DNA of 64,000 nt, from contig NZ_JH376642.1 in assembly GCF_000233955.1 (NCBI RefSeq), forward strand, positions 62,001-126,000, written 5' to 3'. Below are positions 34,989 to 42,255 of this stretch, piece by piece. The translations under genes and the position numbers were made by a program. The notes under the pieces were generated by a model. That model searched no databases and was not told the origin of the DNA. It was given only the letters and a program-made list of their open reading frames with translations. Each line of letters opens with the position of its first letter. The stretch's first letter is position 1. This DNA comes from Paraprevotella clara YIT 11840 (lineage in GTDB: Bacteria > Bacteroidota > Bacteroidia > Bacteroidales > Bacteroidaceae).

Positions 34989-36365
34989 ATGAACAAGAGA
35001 AAGAACAGAAACAAACGGGGGATTATCACCGTGGGAGGCAACCTCATGGCACCCGGACAGAAACGGCCGAACGTCATCGTGCTCACGCAGCCCAAACGTT
35101 TCGGACTGGACATAGCGGACTACATGGCAGCCATACGGGCTGCCGAGAACGTGGATTTCTCACGGCGTTACAAACTGTACGACCTGTATTCGGACATCCT
35201 CATGGACACGCACCTTTCCTGCGTGATGGAAAAGCGCAAGAATGCGGTGCTGTGCTCCGAAATAGAGTTCCAGAGGAACGGGAAACCGGACAAGGCGGTG
35301 AACGAACAGATACGCTCCCCGTGGTTCAACAGGCTGGTGGGGGACATCATCGACGCCAAGTTCTGGGGCTTCACGCTCTGCCAGTTCTACAAGGAAGGTG
35401 AATGGGCGGACTACGACCTTATCCCGCGCAAGCACGTTGACCCCATAAAGAAGCTGATCCTCCGGCACCAGACGGACATGACAGGACTTCCCTGGGACAA
35501 TTATACGGACTTGCTGTTTGTCGGCAGTCCTGACGACCTGGGGCTGCTGGCCAAGGCGGCACCGTGGGTCATCTACAAGCGGAACACCACGGGTGACTGG
35601 TCGCAGTTCTCCGAGGTGTTCGGCATGCCCATACAGGAGTATATCTACGACTCGGACGACGAGGAGTCCAGGCAAAGGGCGATGGAGGATGCAGCCAATG
35701 CCGGAAGCCTCGCACAGTTCTTCCACGCCAAGGACACGGAGTTCAAGCTGACGGAAGCCGGGAACAAGACAGGCTCTGCGGACGTGTACGAGCATCTTTG
35801 CGAACGGTGCAATAACGAGATTTCAAAGCTCGTGCTCGGCAATACGCTGACCACGGAGTCGTCGGAAAACGGCACGCAGGCACTTGGAACCGTACACAAG
35901 AAGGTGGAGGACAAGGTGGCACAGGCAGACAAAAGGTATGTCCTGGACGTACTCAACTATGACATGGCCGACATATTCGCACGCATCGGCATCAATACGG
36001 CCGGCGGCGAGTTCTGCTTCCCGGAGAAAAAGGACATCGACCCCACTTCAAAGACTAATATTCTCACACAGCTGAAAACGAGCTTCAACCTGCCGGTGTC
36101 GGACGATTACCTGTACGAGGAATTCGGCATTGAAAAGCCTGCCAACTACGAACAGATGAAGAAGGAGCAGGAGGATGAACGGACAAGGAAGGAGGTCGCT
36201 GCAGCGCAAATCCGCAAACAGAAGGAGGATGAAAAGAATACGGACGAGGACGGCAGCGGCAAGGAAACGGAACCCACGCCTGCACAGAAAAAATCCTTCC
36301 GAAACTGGCTGGCCAGTTTTTTCGGGAAAGCCCCGTCAGACGGCGGGGCAGCTTTAGACTGGTAG
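34989..36365 (+). CDS. Portal protein (DUF935, Mu Gp29-like)
   Basis: A 458-residue protein with the Mu-type portal pattern: FSRRYKLYDLYSDILMDTHLSCVMEKRKNAVL near the start, FWGFTLCQFYKEGEWADYDLIPRKHVDP in the middle, then GTVHKKVEDKVAQADKRYVLDVLN. The C-terminus is charged (KEQEDERTRKEVAAAQIRKQ). It forms the ring through which DNA enters the head. The MuF gene follows in the -1 frame, with open sequence but no ATG near the junction. Confidence 0.9.
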   Translation: MNKRKNRNKRGIITVGGNLMAPGQKRPNVIVLTQPKRFGLDIADYMAAIRAAENVDFSRRYKLYDLYSDILMDTHLSCVMEKRKNAVLCSEIEFQRNGKPDKAVNEQIRSPWFNRLVGDIIDAKFWGFTLCQFYKEGEWADYDLIPRKHVDPIKKLILRHQTDMTGLPWDNYTDLLFVGSPDDLGLLAKAAPWVIYKRNTTGDWSQFSEVFGMPIQEYIYDSDDEESRQRAMEDAANAGSLAQFFHAKDTEFKLTEAGNKTGSADVYEHLCERCNNEISKLVLGNTLTTESSENGTQALGTVHKKVEDKVAQADKRYVLDVLNYDMADIFARIGINTAGGEFCFPEKKDIDPTSKTNILTQLKTSFNLPVSDDYLYEEFGIEKPANYEQMKKEQEDERTRKEVAAAQIRKQKEDEKNTDEDGSGKETEPTPAQKKSFRNWLASFFGKAPSDGGAALDW

Positions 36366-36427
36366 TCGATGAACTCTACGGGGCCAAGGACGGCGATGTA
36401 TCCACCGGCTTTGAATTTTCCGACGAG

Positions 36428-37900
36428 GTGCTCAAGCGTGCCCTCCTCAACATTTACAGCAAAGACTTCCACCCGGCCACGGATATTGAGGTCAACCTGT
36501 TCGGCGAGATATGGGCGAAGATGAACGAAGCGGCCCGGAAAGGATTCAGCAAATCGAAAGCCGCAGACCCAGACGATGATTTCAGGAATGCCATACTCCG
36601 GAACAATGCCGTGTTCTCAGCGTTCAAGGTACACCGGATGCAGAACGACATGGCACGTCTGTTGCTGGATTCGGACGGCAATCTAAAACCGTTCGAACAA
36701 TGGCGGAAAGAGGTTATGCCCATCGCATCCCATCAGGTGGGCACGTGGCTACGCACGGAATACGACACGGCGGTCATACGCGCCCACCAGGCGGCCGACT
36801 GGCGACAGTTCGAGCGCGAGAAAGACATCCTGCCCAACCTGCGCTGGATGCCCTCCACGTCCGTGCATCCGGGAGCAGACCACAAGAGGTTCTGGGGAAC
36901 AGTCCGCCCTATCGATGATTCCTTCTGGAATGAGCACCGCCCAGGCGACCGGTGGAACTGCAAATGCGGCCTGTCGTCCACGGACGACCCGGCCACTCCC
37001 GTTCCAAGCTCCACAGACAAGGACAATCCGCAGCCCGGACTGGAAAACAATCCGGGAAAGGATGCCAAACTTTTTTCCGACAAGCATCCGTATCAGAAAG
37101 AAGCGCATAAGGGTTCCAAAAAGGCAGTTGACAGGCTGACGGCGCGCATTGATGAAATGATAGCGGAAATGCCAGACAATCTTACCGGTGAGGAGAAAAT
37201 GGCTATCGCCAAGAATAATCTCGAGATTGAAAAGGCTCTCAAAATCACAAAAGGGAAGCCGATGGATGTGGATAAAGCCGACAAGCAAAATGCCAATCCG
37301 AAGTTCACTGAAAAATTCATTTCTGACCCCAAAGGTGCTTACATTGACAGAAGGACGAAGGAGAGATTCAGCCTCAATCCCAATTACAATGAGCAATATA
37401 GCGTAAACTGCCAGACCTGCGCCCCGGCCTATGCACTGCGGTTAAGAGGATTCGGTGTTACGGCAAAAGGGAAAACGCCCGGCTCAAAACTCGAATACTT
37501 GAGTAACGGACGTGCTTTCGAGGTCTGGAAAAACATTGACGGGACACCAGCCAAGCATACCAGTATAAATGACTGGCTTGCAGATAAAGGGTACAAAAAA
37601 ATGACTTCAAAAAGATATATGGAGTTTTTCAATGAAGTCTGCAAGGATGAAGGAGTTTATGAGTTGAGTATCGGGTGGAAAAGCGGAGGTGGACATGCAA
37701 CCATTCTGCAACGGTTCAAAAACGGAGAACTCAAATATATAGAACCCCAGAAAGACAATTCGAAGGGATCAAAGGACGAGTGGAAAGATGTCAAATACTT
37801 ATGTGACAACGGGGCTTCAAGCTCACACAGATGTAGGGGGATAATGAGAATAGACAACAAGCTATTCGACATCTCCTTCGTCAGTATCTTTGATAAATAA
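36428..37900 (+). CDS. MuF head protein with C-terminal papain-fold toxin domain
   Basis: Residues 1-200 are a Mu gpF/SPP1 gp7-like minor head protein (WLRTEYDTAVIRAHQAADW, then EHRPGDRWNCKC). The last ~190 residues are unlike head proteins and match papain-fold polymorphic toxins: NCQTCAPAYALRLRGFG with Cys328/Cys331, GGGHATI with His423, and YIEPQ at 438-441. GC falls from 65% (36841-36900) to 30% (37561-37620) on entering the toxin part. The start is uncertain: GTG at 36428 is in frame, while plausible protein (LVVDELYGAKDGDVSTGF) lies upstream without ATG, overlapping the portal stop. The toxin might be packaged and delivered with DNA, or act between cells. A partner gene lies antisense at its end. 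Confidence 0.85.
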   Translation: MLKRALLNIYSKDFHPATDIEVNLFGEIWAKMNEAARKGFSKSKAADPDDDFRNAILRNNAVFSAFKVHRMQNDMARLLLDSDGNLKPFEQWRKEVMPIASHQVGTWLRTEYDTAVIRAHQAADWRQFEREKDILPNLRWMPSTSVHPGADHKRFWGTVRPIDDSFWNEHRPGDRWNCKCGLSSTDDPATPVPSSTDKDNPQPGLENNPGKDAKLFSDKHPYQKEAHKGSKKAVDRLTARIDEMIAEMPDNLTGEEKMAIAKNNLEIEKALKITKGKPMDVDKADKQNANPKFTEKFISDPKGAYIDRRTKERFSLNPNYNEQYSVNCQTCAPAYALRLRGFGVTAKGKTPGSKLEYLSNGRAFEVWKNIDGTPAKHTSINDWLADKGYKKMTSKRYMEFFNEVCKDEGVYELSIGWKSGGGHATILQRFKNGELKYIEPQKDNSKGSKDEWKDVKYLCDNGASSSHRCRGIMRIDNKLFDISFVSIFDK

Positions 37901-38110
37901 GTTGATAGTATCCAATGCTTCAAATCCGGTAATGGTGAAGACTGAGCCGTTTTCATATTGGAATACGAATGGGAAACCCGTACATGAATCTTCCGGGAAC
38001 TTGAACACATAATAATCCGCTCCTTCATAGTTACCAAGGTACTCGAAGGAATCACCGTATTGCTCAATAAGCTGACGGGCCTCGTTCTTTACTTGTTCCG
38101 GTATATTCAT
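37862..38110 (-). CDS. Putative immunity protein for the MuF toxin
   Basis: An 82-residue acidic protein on the opposite strand whose end overlaps the toxin's 3' end by 39 bp. It reads as a compact immunity-type fold (FEYLGNYEGADYYVFKFP, FPFVFQYENGSVFTITGFEALDTIN). Its strand is opposite to every neighbouring late gene, it shares the low GC of the toxin, and it has a host-type -7 box 34 bp upstream. Together these suggest expression in the lysogen to neutralise the toxin. I cannot assign a named immunity family; the role comes from context. Confidence 0.65.
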   Translation of the reverse strand: MNIPEQVKNEARQLIEQYGDSFEYLGNYEGADYYVFKFPEDSCTGFPFVFQYENGSVFTITGFEALDTINLFIKDTDEGDVE

Positions 38111-38144
38111 AACGCATAACAGGCATAAATGTATGCCTCGGTTG

Positions 38145-38152
38145 CAAAGTTA
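38145..38152 (-). promoter_or_regulatory. Host-type -7 box for the immunity gene
   Basis: On the minus strand TAACTTTG matches TAnnTTTG, 34 bp upstream of the immunity ATG. No TTTG is found 19-21 bp further up. It indicates transcription independent of the phage late activator. Confidence 0.55.
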
Positions 38153-38179
38153 CAAATTATTCTTGAATTACTGTTGATT

Positions 38180-38803
38180 ATGGACATAAAAGATTTCGCG
38201 AAACTGATAGAGCGTAAACGCAAGGAACTGGATACGGCCATGCGGCGCAGGATGCCGGTCATAGCCGGGCGTATGGCCAAAGACCATTTCCAGGACAACT
38301 TCCGGCAGGGAGGGTTCGTCAACGGAGGACTGCACCCGTGGCCGAAAGCAAGGAGGCTGTCATCGGGTGGCACTGATGCCGCCAGCAAGTACGGCACGCT
38401 GCTTTCCGGACGCAACCACCTTTTCAGCTCCATCAAGTACATGCCATCCGACTACCGGGTCACCGTCGCCAACGAACTTGTATATGCCCCTATACACAAC
38501 TGGGGCGGTATGGTATCCGTGAACGTGACAGACCGCATGAGGCGCTTTGCCTGGGCGAAGTTCTACAAGGCTTCAGGACGTGCAAGAAAAGCCGCCACAG
38601 GGCAAAAGAAAGGCCGAAAAGCGGGTAAAAAACAGCAAGCGGCCAACCCGCAGGCTTCATTCTGGAAAGGGCTTGCGCTCACCAAAAAAAAGAAGCTGGC
38701 CATACATATCCCGCAAAGGCAGTTCCTGGGCGAAAGCAAGGAGCTGACCACAAAAATAAATGAGAGAATCGAAAAGGAAATCAGGAACATCTTAAACTCA
38801 TAA
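38180..38803 (+). CDS. Phage virion morphogenesis protein (Mu gpG-like)
   Basis: A 207-residue protein starting MDIKDFAKLIERKRKELDTAMRRRMPVIAGRMAKDHFQDNFRQGGFVNGG. The segments LSSIKYMP-like (HLFSSIKYMPSDYRVTVANELVYAPIHNWGG) and FLGESKEL match the Phage_tail_S/gpG family, which functions in tail completion. The frame opens at 38129, but the ATG at 38180 fits the family start. A Lys-rich insertion (KKGRKAGKKQQ) precedes the C-terminus. The promoter of the immunity gene lies in its upstream region, pointing away. Confidence 0.85.
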   Translation: MDIKDFAKLIERKRKELDTAMRRRMPVIAGRMAKDHFQDNFRQGGFVNGGLHPWPKARRLSSGGTDAASKYGTLLSGRNHLFSSIKYMPSDYRVTVANELVYAPIHNWGGMVSVNVTDRMRRFAWAKFYKASGRARKAATGQKKGRKAGKKQQAANPQASFWKGLALTKKKKLAIHIPQRQFLGESKELTTKINERIEKEIRNILNS

Positions 38804-38807
38804 AATT

Positions 38808-39257
38808 ATGGAAGAGATTTTTATTGCCATCATGGAGCAGATCGCCCGTGAAATGCCGGAACTGTCACTCATCGACGAGGACTACGGCCAACTGGAAATG
38901 GGAGCGGAAGAAGACCACTATCCGGTCACGTTCCCCTGCGTGTTAATAGGGAACACGGATTCAAACTGGCAAGACCTCGGCTACGGGGCACAGAACAGCG
39001 AATCGCTCATCACCATCCGCCTTGCCATTGACTGTTACCATGACACCAGTTATGCCTCCGGCACCTACGACAAGGCCCGTGAACGCCAGCAAATGGCGAA
39101 CAAGCTGTATAAAGCGCTGCAATGTCTGGAATGTTCAGAGAACGCATCGCCGCTTGTCAGGGAGAAAAGCCGCGACTATGCGTTGCCTGGTTATATCAAG
39201 GTCTTTGAAACCACCTTCTCGTTCACGCTGCATGACGAGTCGGCGATGGAATCATAG
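38808..39257 (+). CDS. Tail completion / terminator-like protein
   Basis: A 149-residue protein, last of the plus-strand late block, starting 4 bp after the gpG-like gene. PVTFPCVLIGNTDSNWQDLGYGAQNSESLITIRLAIDCY and the C-terminal strand GYIKVFETTFSFTLHDES give the pattern of small head-tail joining or tail terminator proteins. It ends overlapping, tail to tail by 6 bp, with the minus-strand gene at 39252. The exact role is inferred from position. Confidence 0.6.
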   Translation: MEEIFIAIMEQIAREMPELSLIDEDYGQLEMGAEEDHYPVTFPCVLIGNTDSNWQDLGYGAQNSESLITIRLAIDCYHDTSYASGTYDKARERQQMANKLYKALQCLECSENASPLVREKSRDYALPGYIKVFETTFSFTLHDESAMES

Positions 39258-39521
39258 GACTGGGAACAGTTCAAGCTGGGCAGCCGTCAGCCGTGGCACC
39301 TTCACCTTGGGCAGGGGCTTGATGTTCCTGTCCTTCCCTTCACGGGACATGCGACGGATGATGGCCATGATGCGCTCCTCTGATATGAAGAACTCGCGCT
39401 CCGACAATACGCGCAGCGCATCGTCGAAACGCAACCGCTGTACCTCTGTCCAATAGTAGTAACGTCGGCACAACGCTGCGTCACGTAGTTTTATCAGTTC
39501 TTTATCCCGGCCTTTTCCCAT
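39252..39521 (-). CDS. Small conserved phage protein, possible HTH regulator
   Basis: An 89-residue basic helical protein (RDAALCRRYYYWTEVQRLRFDDALRVLSEREFFISEERIMAIIRRMS). The segment LSEREFFISEERIMAIIRR could be a helix-turn-helix. It is separated from the early operon by a terminator and converges on the late operon, the approximate place of Mu mor/C regulators. It might be the middle or late activator that acts at 32350-32502, but that is only positional reasoning. Confidence 0.5.
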   Translation of the reverse strand: MGKGRDKELIKLRDAALCRRYYYWTEVQRLRFDDALRVLSEREFFISEERIMAIIRRMSREGKDRNIKPLPKVKVPRLTAAQLELFPVL

Positions 39522-39575
39522 GACATAATTTCTTAATACAAAGATAGTTGATTTCGGACTATTTTATACACAAAA

Positions 39576-39602
39576 GCGCCGCAAATATGCAATTTGCGAC
39601 GC
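39576..39602 (-). terminator. Terminator of the early operon
   Basis: On the minus strand GCGTCGCAAAT / ATTTGCGGCGC forms an 11-bp stem (one G-T pair) with a 5-base loop, followed by TTTTGTG. It lies 30 bp after the DUF3164 stop codon. Confidence 0.8.
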
Positions 39603-39631
39603 TTCCCGTTTAAGAGGTCAACGGTTTTTCC

Positions 39632-40294
39632 CTACAGACGGCAGAAACTCGGCTCTATCCGCGTCCACACGCCGTTTTCAGGGTTGCGCTGGGAGAAGTA
39701 GTAGTTGGTGGCGTTCCGCTGCACCACGTTGGCCTCCTTGAACAGCCGCATGATGTCGGCATACTCCTCGTCGAACTTATCCTCCAGCTCATAGAGCTTG
39801 GAGATGCTCTTGTAGTCCAGATCACCCATCTTGTTGCGCTCCAGCAGCGTCATCGCCATCTGGTACATCGGATCGTCGGCCCCTTTCTCGCTGTTTTGCA
39901 TGTAGCGTTTCAGGTAGTCAATCAAGCGTTCGGCAGCCATGTCGGCACGCTCGTCGAAACCTTTCACCTTGTTGCTTTTCACCTCCAACCGGAAATCACC
40001 GTCGGTGATGGTGTAGCTGCGCTGGTCATCACTCTTCACCTGCCCGTACTCCTTCATGACGGCCGTGAACCCTTCGGTTTCTTTCTCCAGCCAATCGCGG
40101 AAGCCTTTCACGTCGGTCACGAGTTCGGTCATCTTGGCTTTCACCTCGTGCATGAACTCGCCGCGCAGGGCTTCGTATGTTTCGCGGCGGGCAATGCGGT
40201 CGTCCTTCTCTTCCTGCTGCAGCTGTGCCAGCAGGGCTGCCCTCTGTTCCTTACTCATGGACTTTACGTCCACGCTCTGAATGTTATGTTCCAT
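39632..40294 (-). CDS. DUF3164-family early phage protein
   Basis: A 220-residue helical protein of the DUF3164 type common in Mu-like early regions: LVTDVKGFRDWLEKETEGFTAVMKEYGQVKSDDQRSYTITDGDFRLEVKSNKVKGFDERADMAAERL, then DLDYKSISKLYELEDKF. Charged and probably DNA- or replication-associated. It closes the early operon before the terminator. Function is not established for the family. Confidence 0.8.
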   Translation of the reverse strand: MEHNIQSVDVKSMSKEQRAALLAQLQQEEKDDRIARRETYEALRGEFMHEVKAKMTELVTDVKGFRDWLEKETEGFTAVMKEYGQVKSDDQRSYTITDGDFRLEVKSNKVKGFDERADMAAERLIDYLKRYMQNSEKGADDPMYQMAMTLLERNKMGDLDYKSISKLYELEDKFDEEYADIMRLFKEANVVQRNATNYYFSQRNPENGVWTRIEPSFCRL

Positions 40295-40311
40295 TGTCTT
40301 TGCTTTTAGAG

Positions 40312-40503
40312 TTAAACATTGTATTCTTCTTCGTAGTCCTGCACTTCCATTTCCGGTGGTGCAGACAAAATTTCATGCCTCCCGTATGCCCAGTCGGCCA
40401 ACTCGCCGAAAAACTCGGCCTGTTCGTCCCATTCATATCCCTCGGTAGCTTCCGTTACCTGTTGCTGCACGAGCTTCAATGTCTGTCTTAGTTCCTGTTT
40501 CAT
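40312..40503 (-). CDS. Small acidic early protein, unknown
   Basis: A 63-residue acidic protein (MKQELRQTLKLVQQQVTEATEGYEWDEQAEFFGELADW) between Gp16-like and DUF3164 genes, with 5-17 bp spacing on both sides, hence part of the early operon. There is no recognisable domain. Acidic early phage proteins often bind and inhibit host proteins, but nothing here shows that directly. Confidence 0.55.
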   Translation of the reverse strand: MKQELRQTLKLVQQQVTEATEGYEWDEQAEFFGELADWAYGRHEILSAPPEMEVQDYEEEYNV

Positions 40504-40508
40504 ATTAA

Positions 40509-40913
40509 TCAGTTTTTATCGGTTTCTCTTTTACGTCTGATGGCACGCAGTTTCTTCAGCAGCAGGTACAACTCGTTCCCGTCCAGTTCCCGGAACACCT
40601 TTCCGGCAATCCGCTTGTCCCGGCAGAACCCGTCGACCTTGTTCCAGTCTGCCGTATCTATGCCGAGCAGCTGCATCTGGTGAAGTACTGCGCTCCGCTT
40701 TTTCCTCATTTCCCGGCGGTACTTCTCGCGCCGTTCATCATATCCGGCCACACGCTGCATCTCGTCGCACATGGAGCGGTACTCGCATTCATCCATGAGG
40801 TGCAGGTGCGACGTGCGCCCATTCGTGAACTGGTAGACCAGCGTTTCCTTATCCGCTCCGGGTAGTTTGTCCAGCAAGGCATAGAACCTCGCATAATTAC
40901 GCTCCGCTTCCAT
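40509..40913 (-). CDS. Mu Gp16/GemA-like early protein
   Basis: A 134-residue helical basic protein. The start MEAERNYARFYALLDKLPGADKETLVYQFTNGRTSHLHLMDECEYRSMCDEM and the end LYLLLKKLRAIRRKRETDKN resemble the Gp16/GemA (DUF1018) proteins of Mu-like phages, which modulate host gene expression. It lies 3 bp after the DUF4406 gene. Family assignment is moderate since motifs are weak. Confidence 0.55.
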   Translation of the reverse strand: MEAERNYARFYALLDKLPGADKETLVYQFTNGRTSHLHLMDECEYRSMCDEMQRVAGYDERREKYRREMRKKRSAVLHQMQLLGIDTADWNKVDGFCRDKRIAGKVFRELDGNELYLLLKKLRAIRRKRETDKN

Positions 40914-40916
40914 ACC

Positions 40917-41225
40917 TCAAACATTTAGCGTGACTTCAAACAATACCTTTATACCGCATGAACTGGCCACGTCAAGCTCCAGCTTAGCTCCCTTGCTCAG
41001 TTCCCAGTCCTTCAGCATATAGATATAATCACATTCGAGCAGCAGGGCGATGTCTGCCCTCATGTGTTCCCTCCAGTGTGCTTCTTCCGGCAGACCGTTC
41101 TTGAACGGGTTGACCGGTTCGAAGCCCATACGTTTCAATACTTTCTCCGCATCGGCAAACGCAGCCTTGCGCTCGCCCAGGTCATAGTGCGCTATGGCGC
41201 CGCTGATGTAAACCTTCTTATTCAT
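40917..41225 (-). CDS. DUF4406 (nucleoside 2-deoxyribosyltransferase-like) protein
   Basis: A 102-residue Rossmann-like protein: KKVYISGAIAHYDLGERKAAFADAEKVLKRMGFEPVNPF, then MRADIALLLECDYIYMLKDWELSKGAKLELDVASSCGIKVLF. This is the pattern of DUF4406/nucleoside deoxyribosyltransferase folds that bind nucleotides. It overlaps the zinc-ribbon gene by 8 bp. It might alter nucleotide pools or signalling nucleotides during early infection; the substrate is unknown. Confidence 0.8.
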   Translation of the reverse strand: MNKKVYISGAIAHYDLGERKAAFADAEKVLKRMGFEPVNPFKNGLPEEAHWREHMRADIALLLECDYIYMLKDWELSKGAKLELDVASSCGIKVLFEVTLNV

Positions 41226-41400
41226 TCTCCTTTGATTTTTGGTATTCCAGATGCCTTCTGTAACGTTCGGGTACCACCACCTCGTAATTGCACTGGCGGC
41301 AGCACTCCCCGCTTTCTTTTATCGGATATGGATTGTAACCGTATCCGGTAAACTTCATGCCGCAGATGCAGCATGTCTTTTCTTCGTCTTTTTGTTCCAT
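41218..41400 (-). CDS. Small zinc-ribbon protein
   Basis: A 60-residue protein (start MEQKDEEKTCCICGMKFTGYG) with CxxC pairs CCICG and CCRQCNYE that should bind one zinc. An upstream in-frame ATG at 41442 would overlap the preceding gene; the ATG at 41400, 2 bp after that stop, fits the operon better. Probably binds nucleic acid or protein. No specific family recognised. Confidence 0.6.
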   Translation of the reverse strand: MEQKDEEKTCCICGMKFTGYGYNPYPIKESGECCRQCNYEVVVPERYRRHLEYQKSKENE

Positions 41401-41402
41401 AG

Positions 41403-41621
41403 TCACAAATCTTTTATGTTTACCTTGCACGACGGATGCCATACCTGTATGTTCCTGGCAAACATCACGTCCCGTGTTTCTATCACTATATGTCCCCAGG
41501 TCTTTGCCTTCCGCAGCCGGAGGTCGCTTTCAATATTACGTTCCGCCCAATCCCTTGCCACTTCGGCCGCTTCGTCCTTGGGAAGAAGCAACTGGTACAG
41601 CTTATTCTCCCATTCCATCAT
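41403..41621 (-). CDS. Small early protein, unknown
   Basis: A 72-residue protein (MMEWENKLYQLLLPKDEAAEVARDWAERNIESDLRLRKAKTWGHIVIETRDV) overlapping the P-loop ATPase gene by 20 bp. It has an N-terminal helical part and a short beta-rich end. Nothing indicates its function; tight packing in the early operon supports it being a real gene. Confidence 0.5.
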   Translation of the reverse strand: MMEWENKLYQLLLPKDEAAEVARDWAERNIESDLRLRKAKTWGHIVIETRDVMFARNIQVWHPSCKVNIKDL

Positions 41622-42255
41622 CCTGTATTTTATCTTCTGTTAATGCCTTGGAGGCTCCCTCCTCCCATATCACGTATGGCTCGCCGGGGTGTTCCATGAA
41701 ACGGCTCTTGCACCATGCCTTGAAGCAGCTCACCATGATTTTCACGTCCGCGTCGTATTCCACCTTCCGAGCCGTCCTGCCTGCCGGGTGCATGCCCTCG
41801 GCATGGCTGATGAAGATGAACAGCTTTTTTGGATGGCGCTCCTTGAAGGCTTTGTATTCAGGATAGCTCAGGCCGCTGTACTGGAAGCTGTCTATGATCA
41901 CCACGCCGGGGCTGCCCCTGCGTTTCAGGCGTTCCTCCAGCTGCTCCATCGACTCGCGGTCGAGGATGACAAGCCGTTTGCGTACTTCGTCCATCTTGTG
42001 CCGCTTCAGCGACATCTGGAAGGAAAGCCCGGTGCTTTCCTCCAGACTGTCGTATATCACCTTGCCGAACGAGCAGAGGTACTTGGCCAGCTGCATCACG
42101 AACGAGCTCTTGCCGTTGCCGCTCGCACCCCAGACTATCCACACCCCATTCCTGGCCGGCCGCCCGATAGAGGCGAGCCACGGGCCGGTGAACTCGTAGC
42201 GCGGTATCTTCATGTTCAGCACCTCTTTGGGGCTGTATGCCCGTTTCAGCCTCAT
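41602..42255 (-). CDS. P-loop ATPase (RecA/DnaB-fold-like) next to MuB
   Basis: A 217-residue protein with Walker A WGASGNGKSSFV (about 42-53), a DSLEE segment and Walker B SPGVVIIDSFQYSG (about 113-126), followed by KKLFIFISHAEGMHPAGRTARKVEYDADVKIMV. The layout is RecA/KaiC/DnaB-like without an obvious helicase domain. Its start overlaps the MuB stop by 4 bp, so production is coupled to the transposition genes. It could help target capture, strand transfer or replication restart, a second ATPase that Mu itself lacks at this place. Confidence 0.8.
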   Translation of the reverse strand: MRLKRAYSPKEVLNMKIPRYEFTGPWLASIGRPARNGVWIVWGASGNGKSSFVMQLAKYLCSFGKVIYDSLEESTGLSFQMSLKRHKMDEVRKRLVILDRESMEQLEERLKRRGSPGVVIIDSFQYSGLSYPEYKAFKERHPKKLFIFISHAEGMHPAGRTARKVEYDADVKIMVSCFKAWCKSRFMEHPGEPYVIWEEGASKALTEDKIQDDGMGE

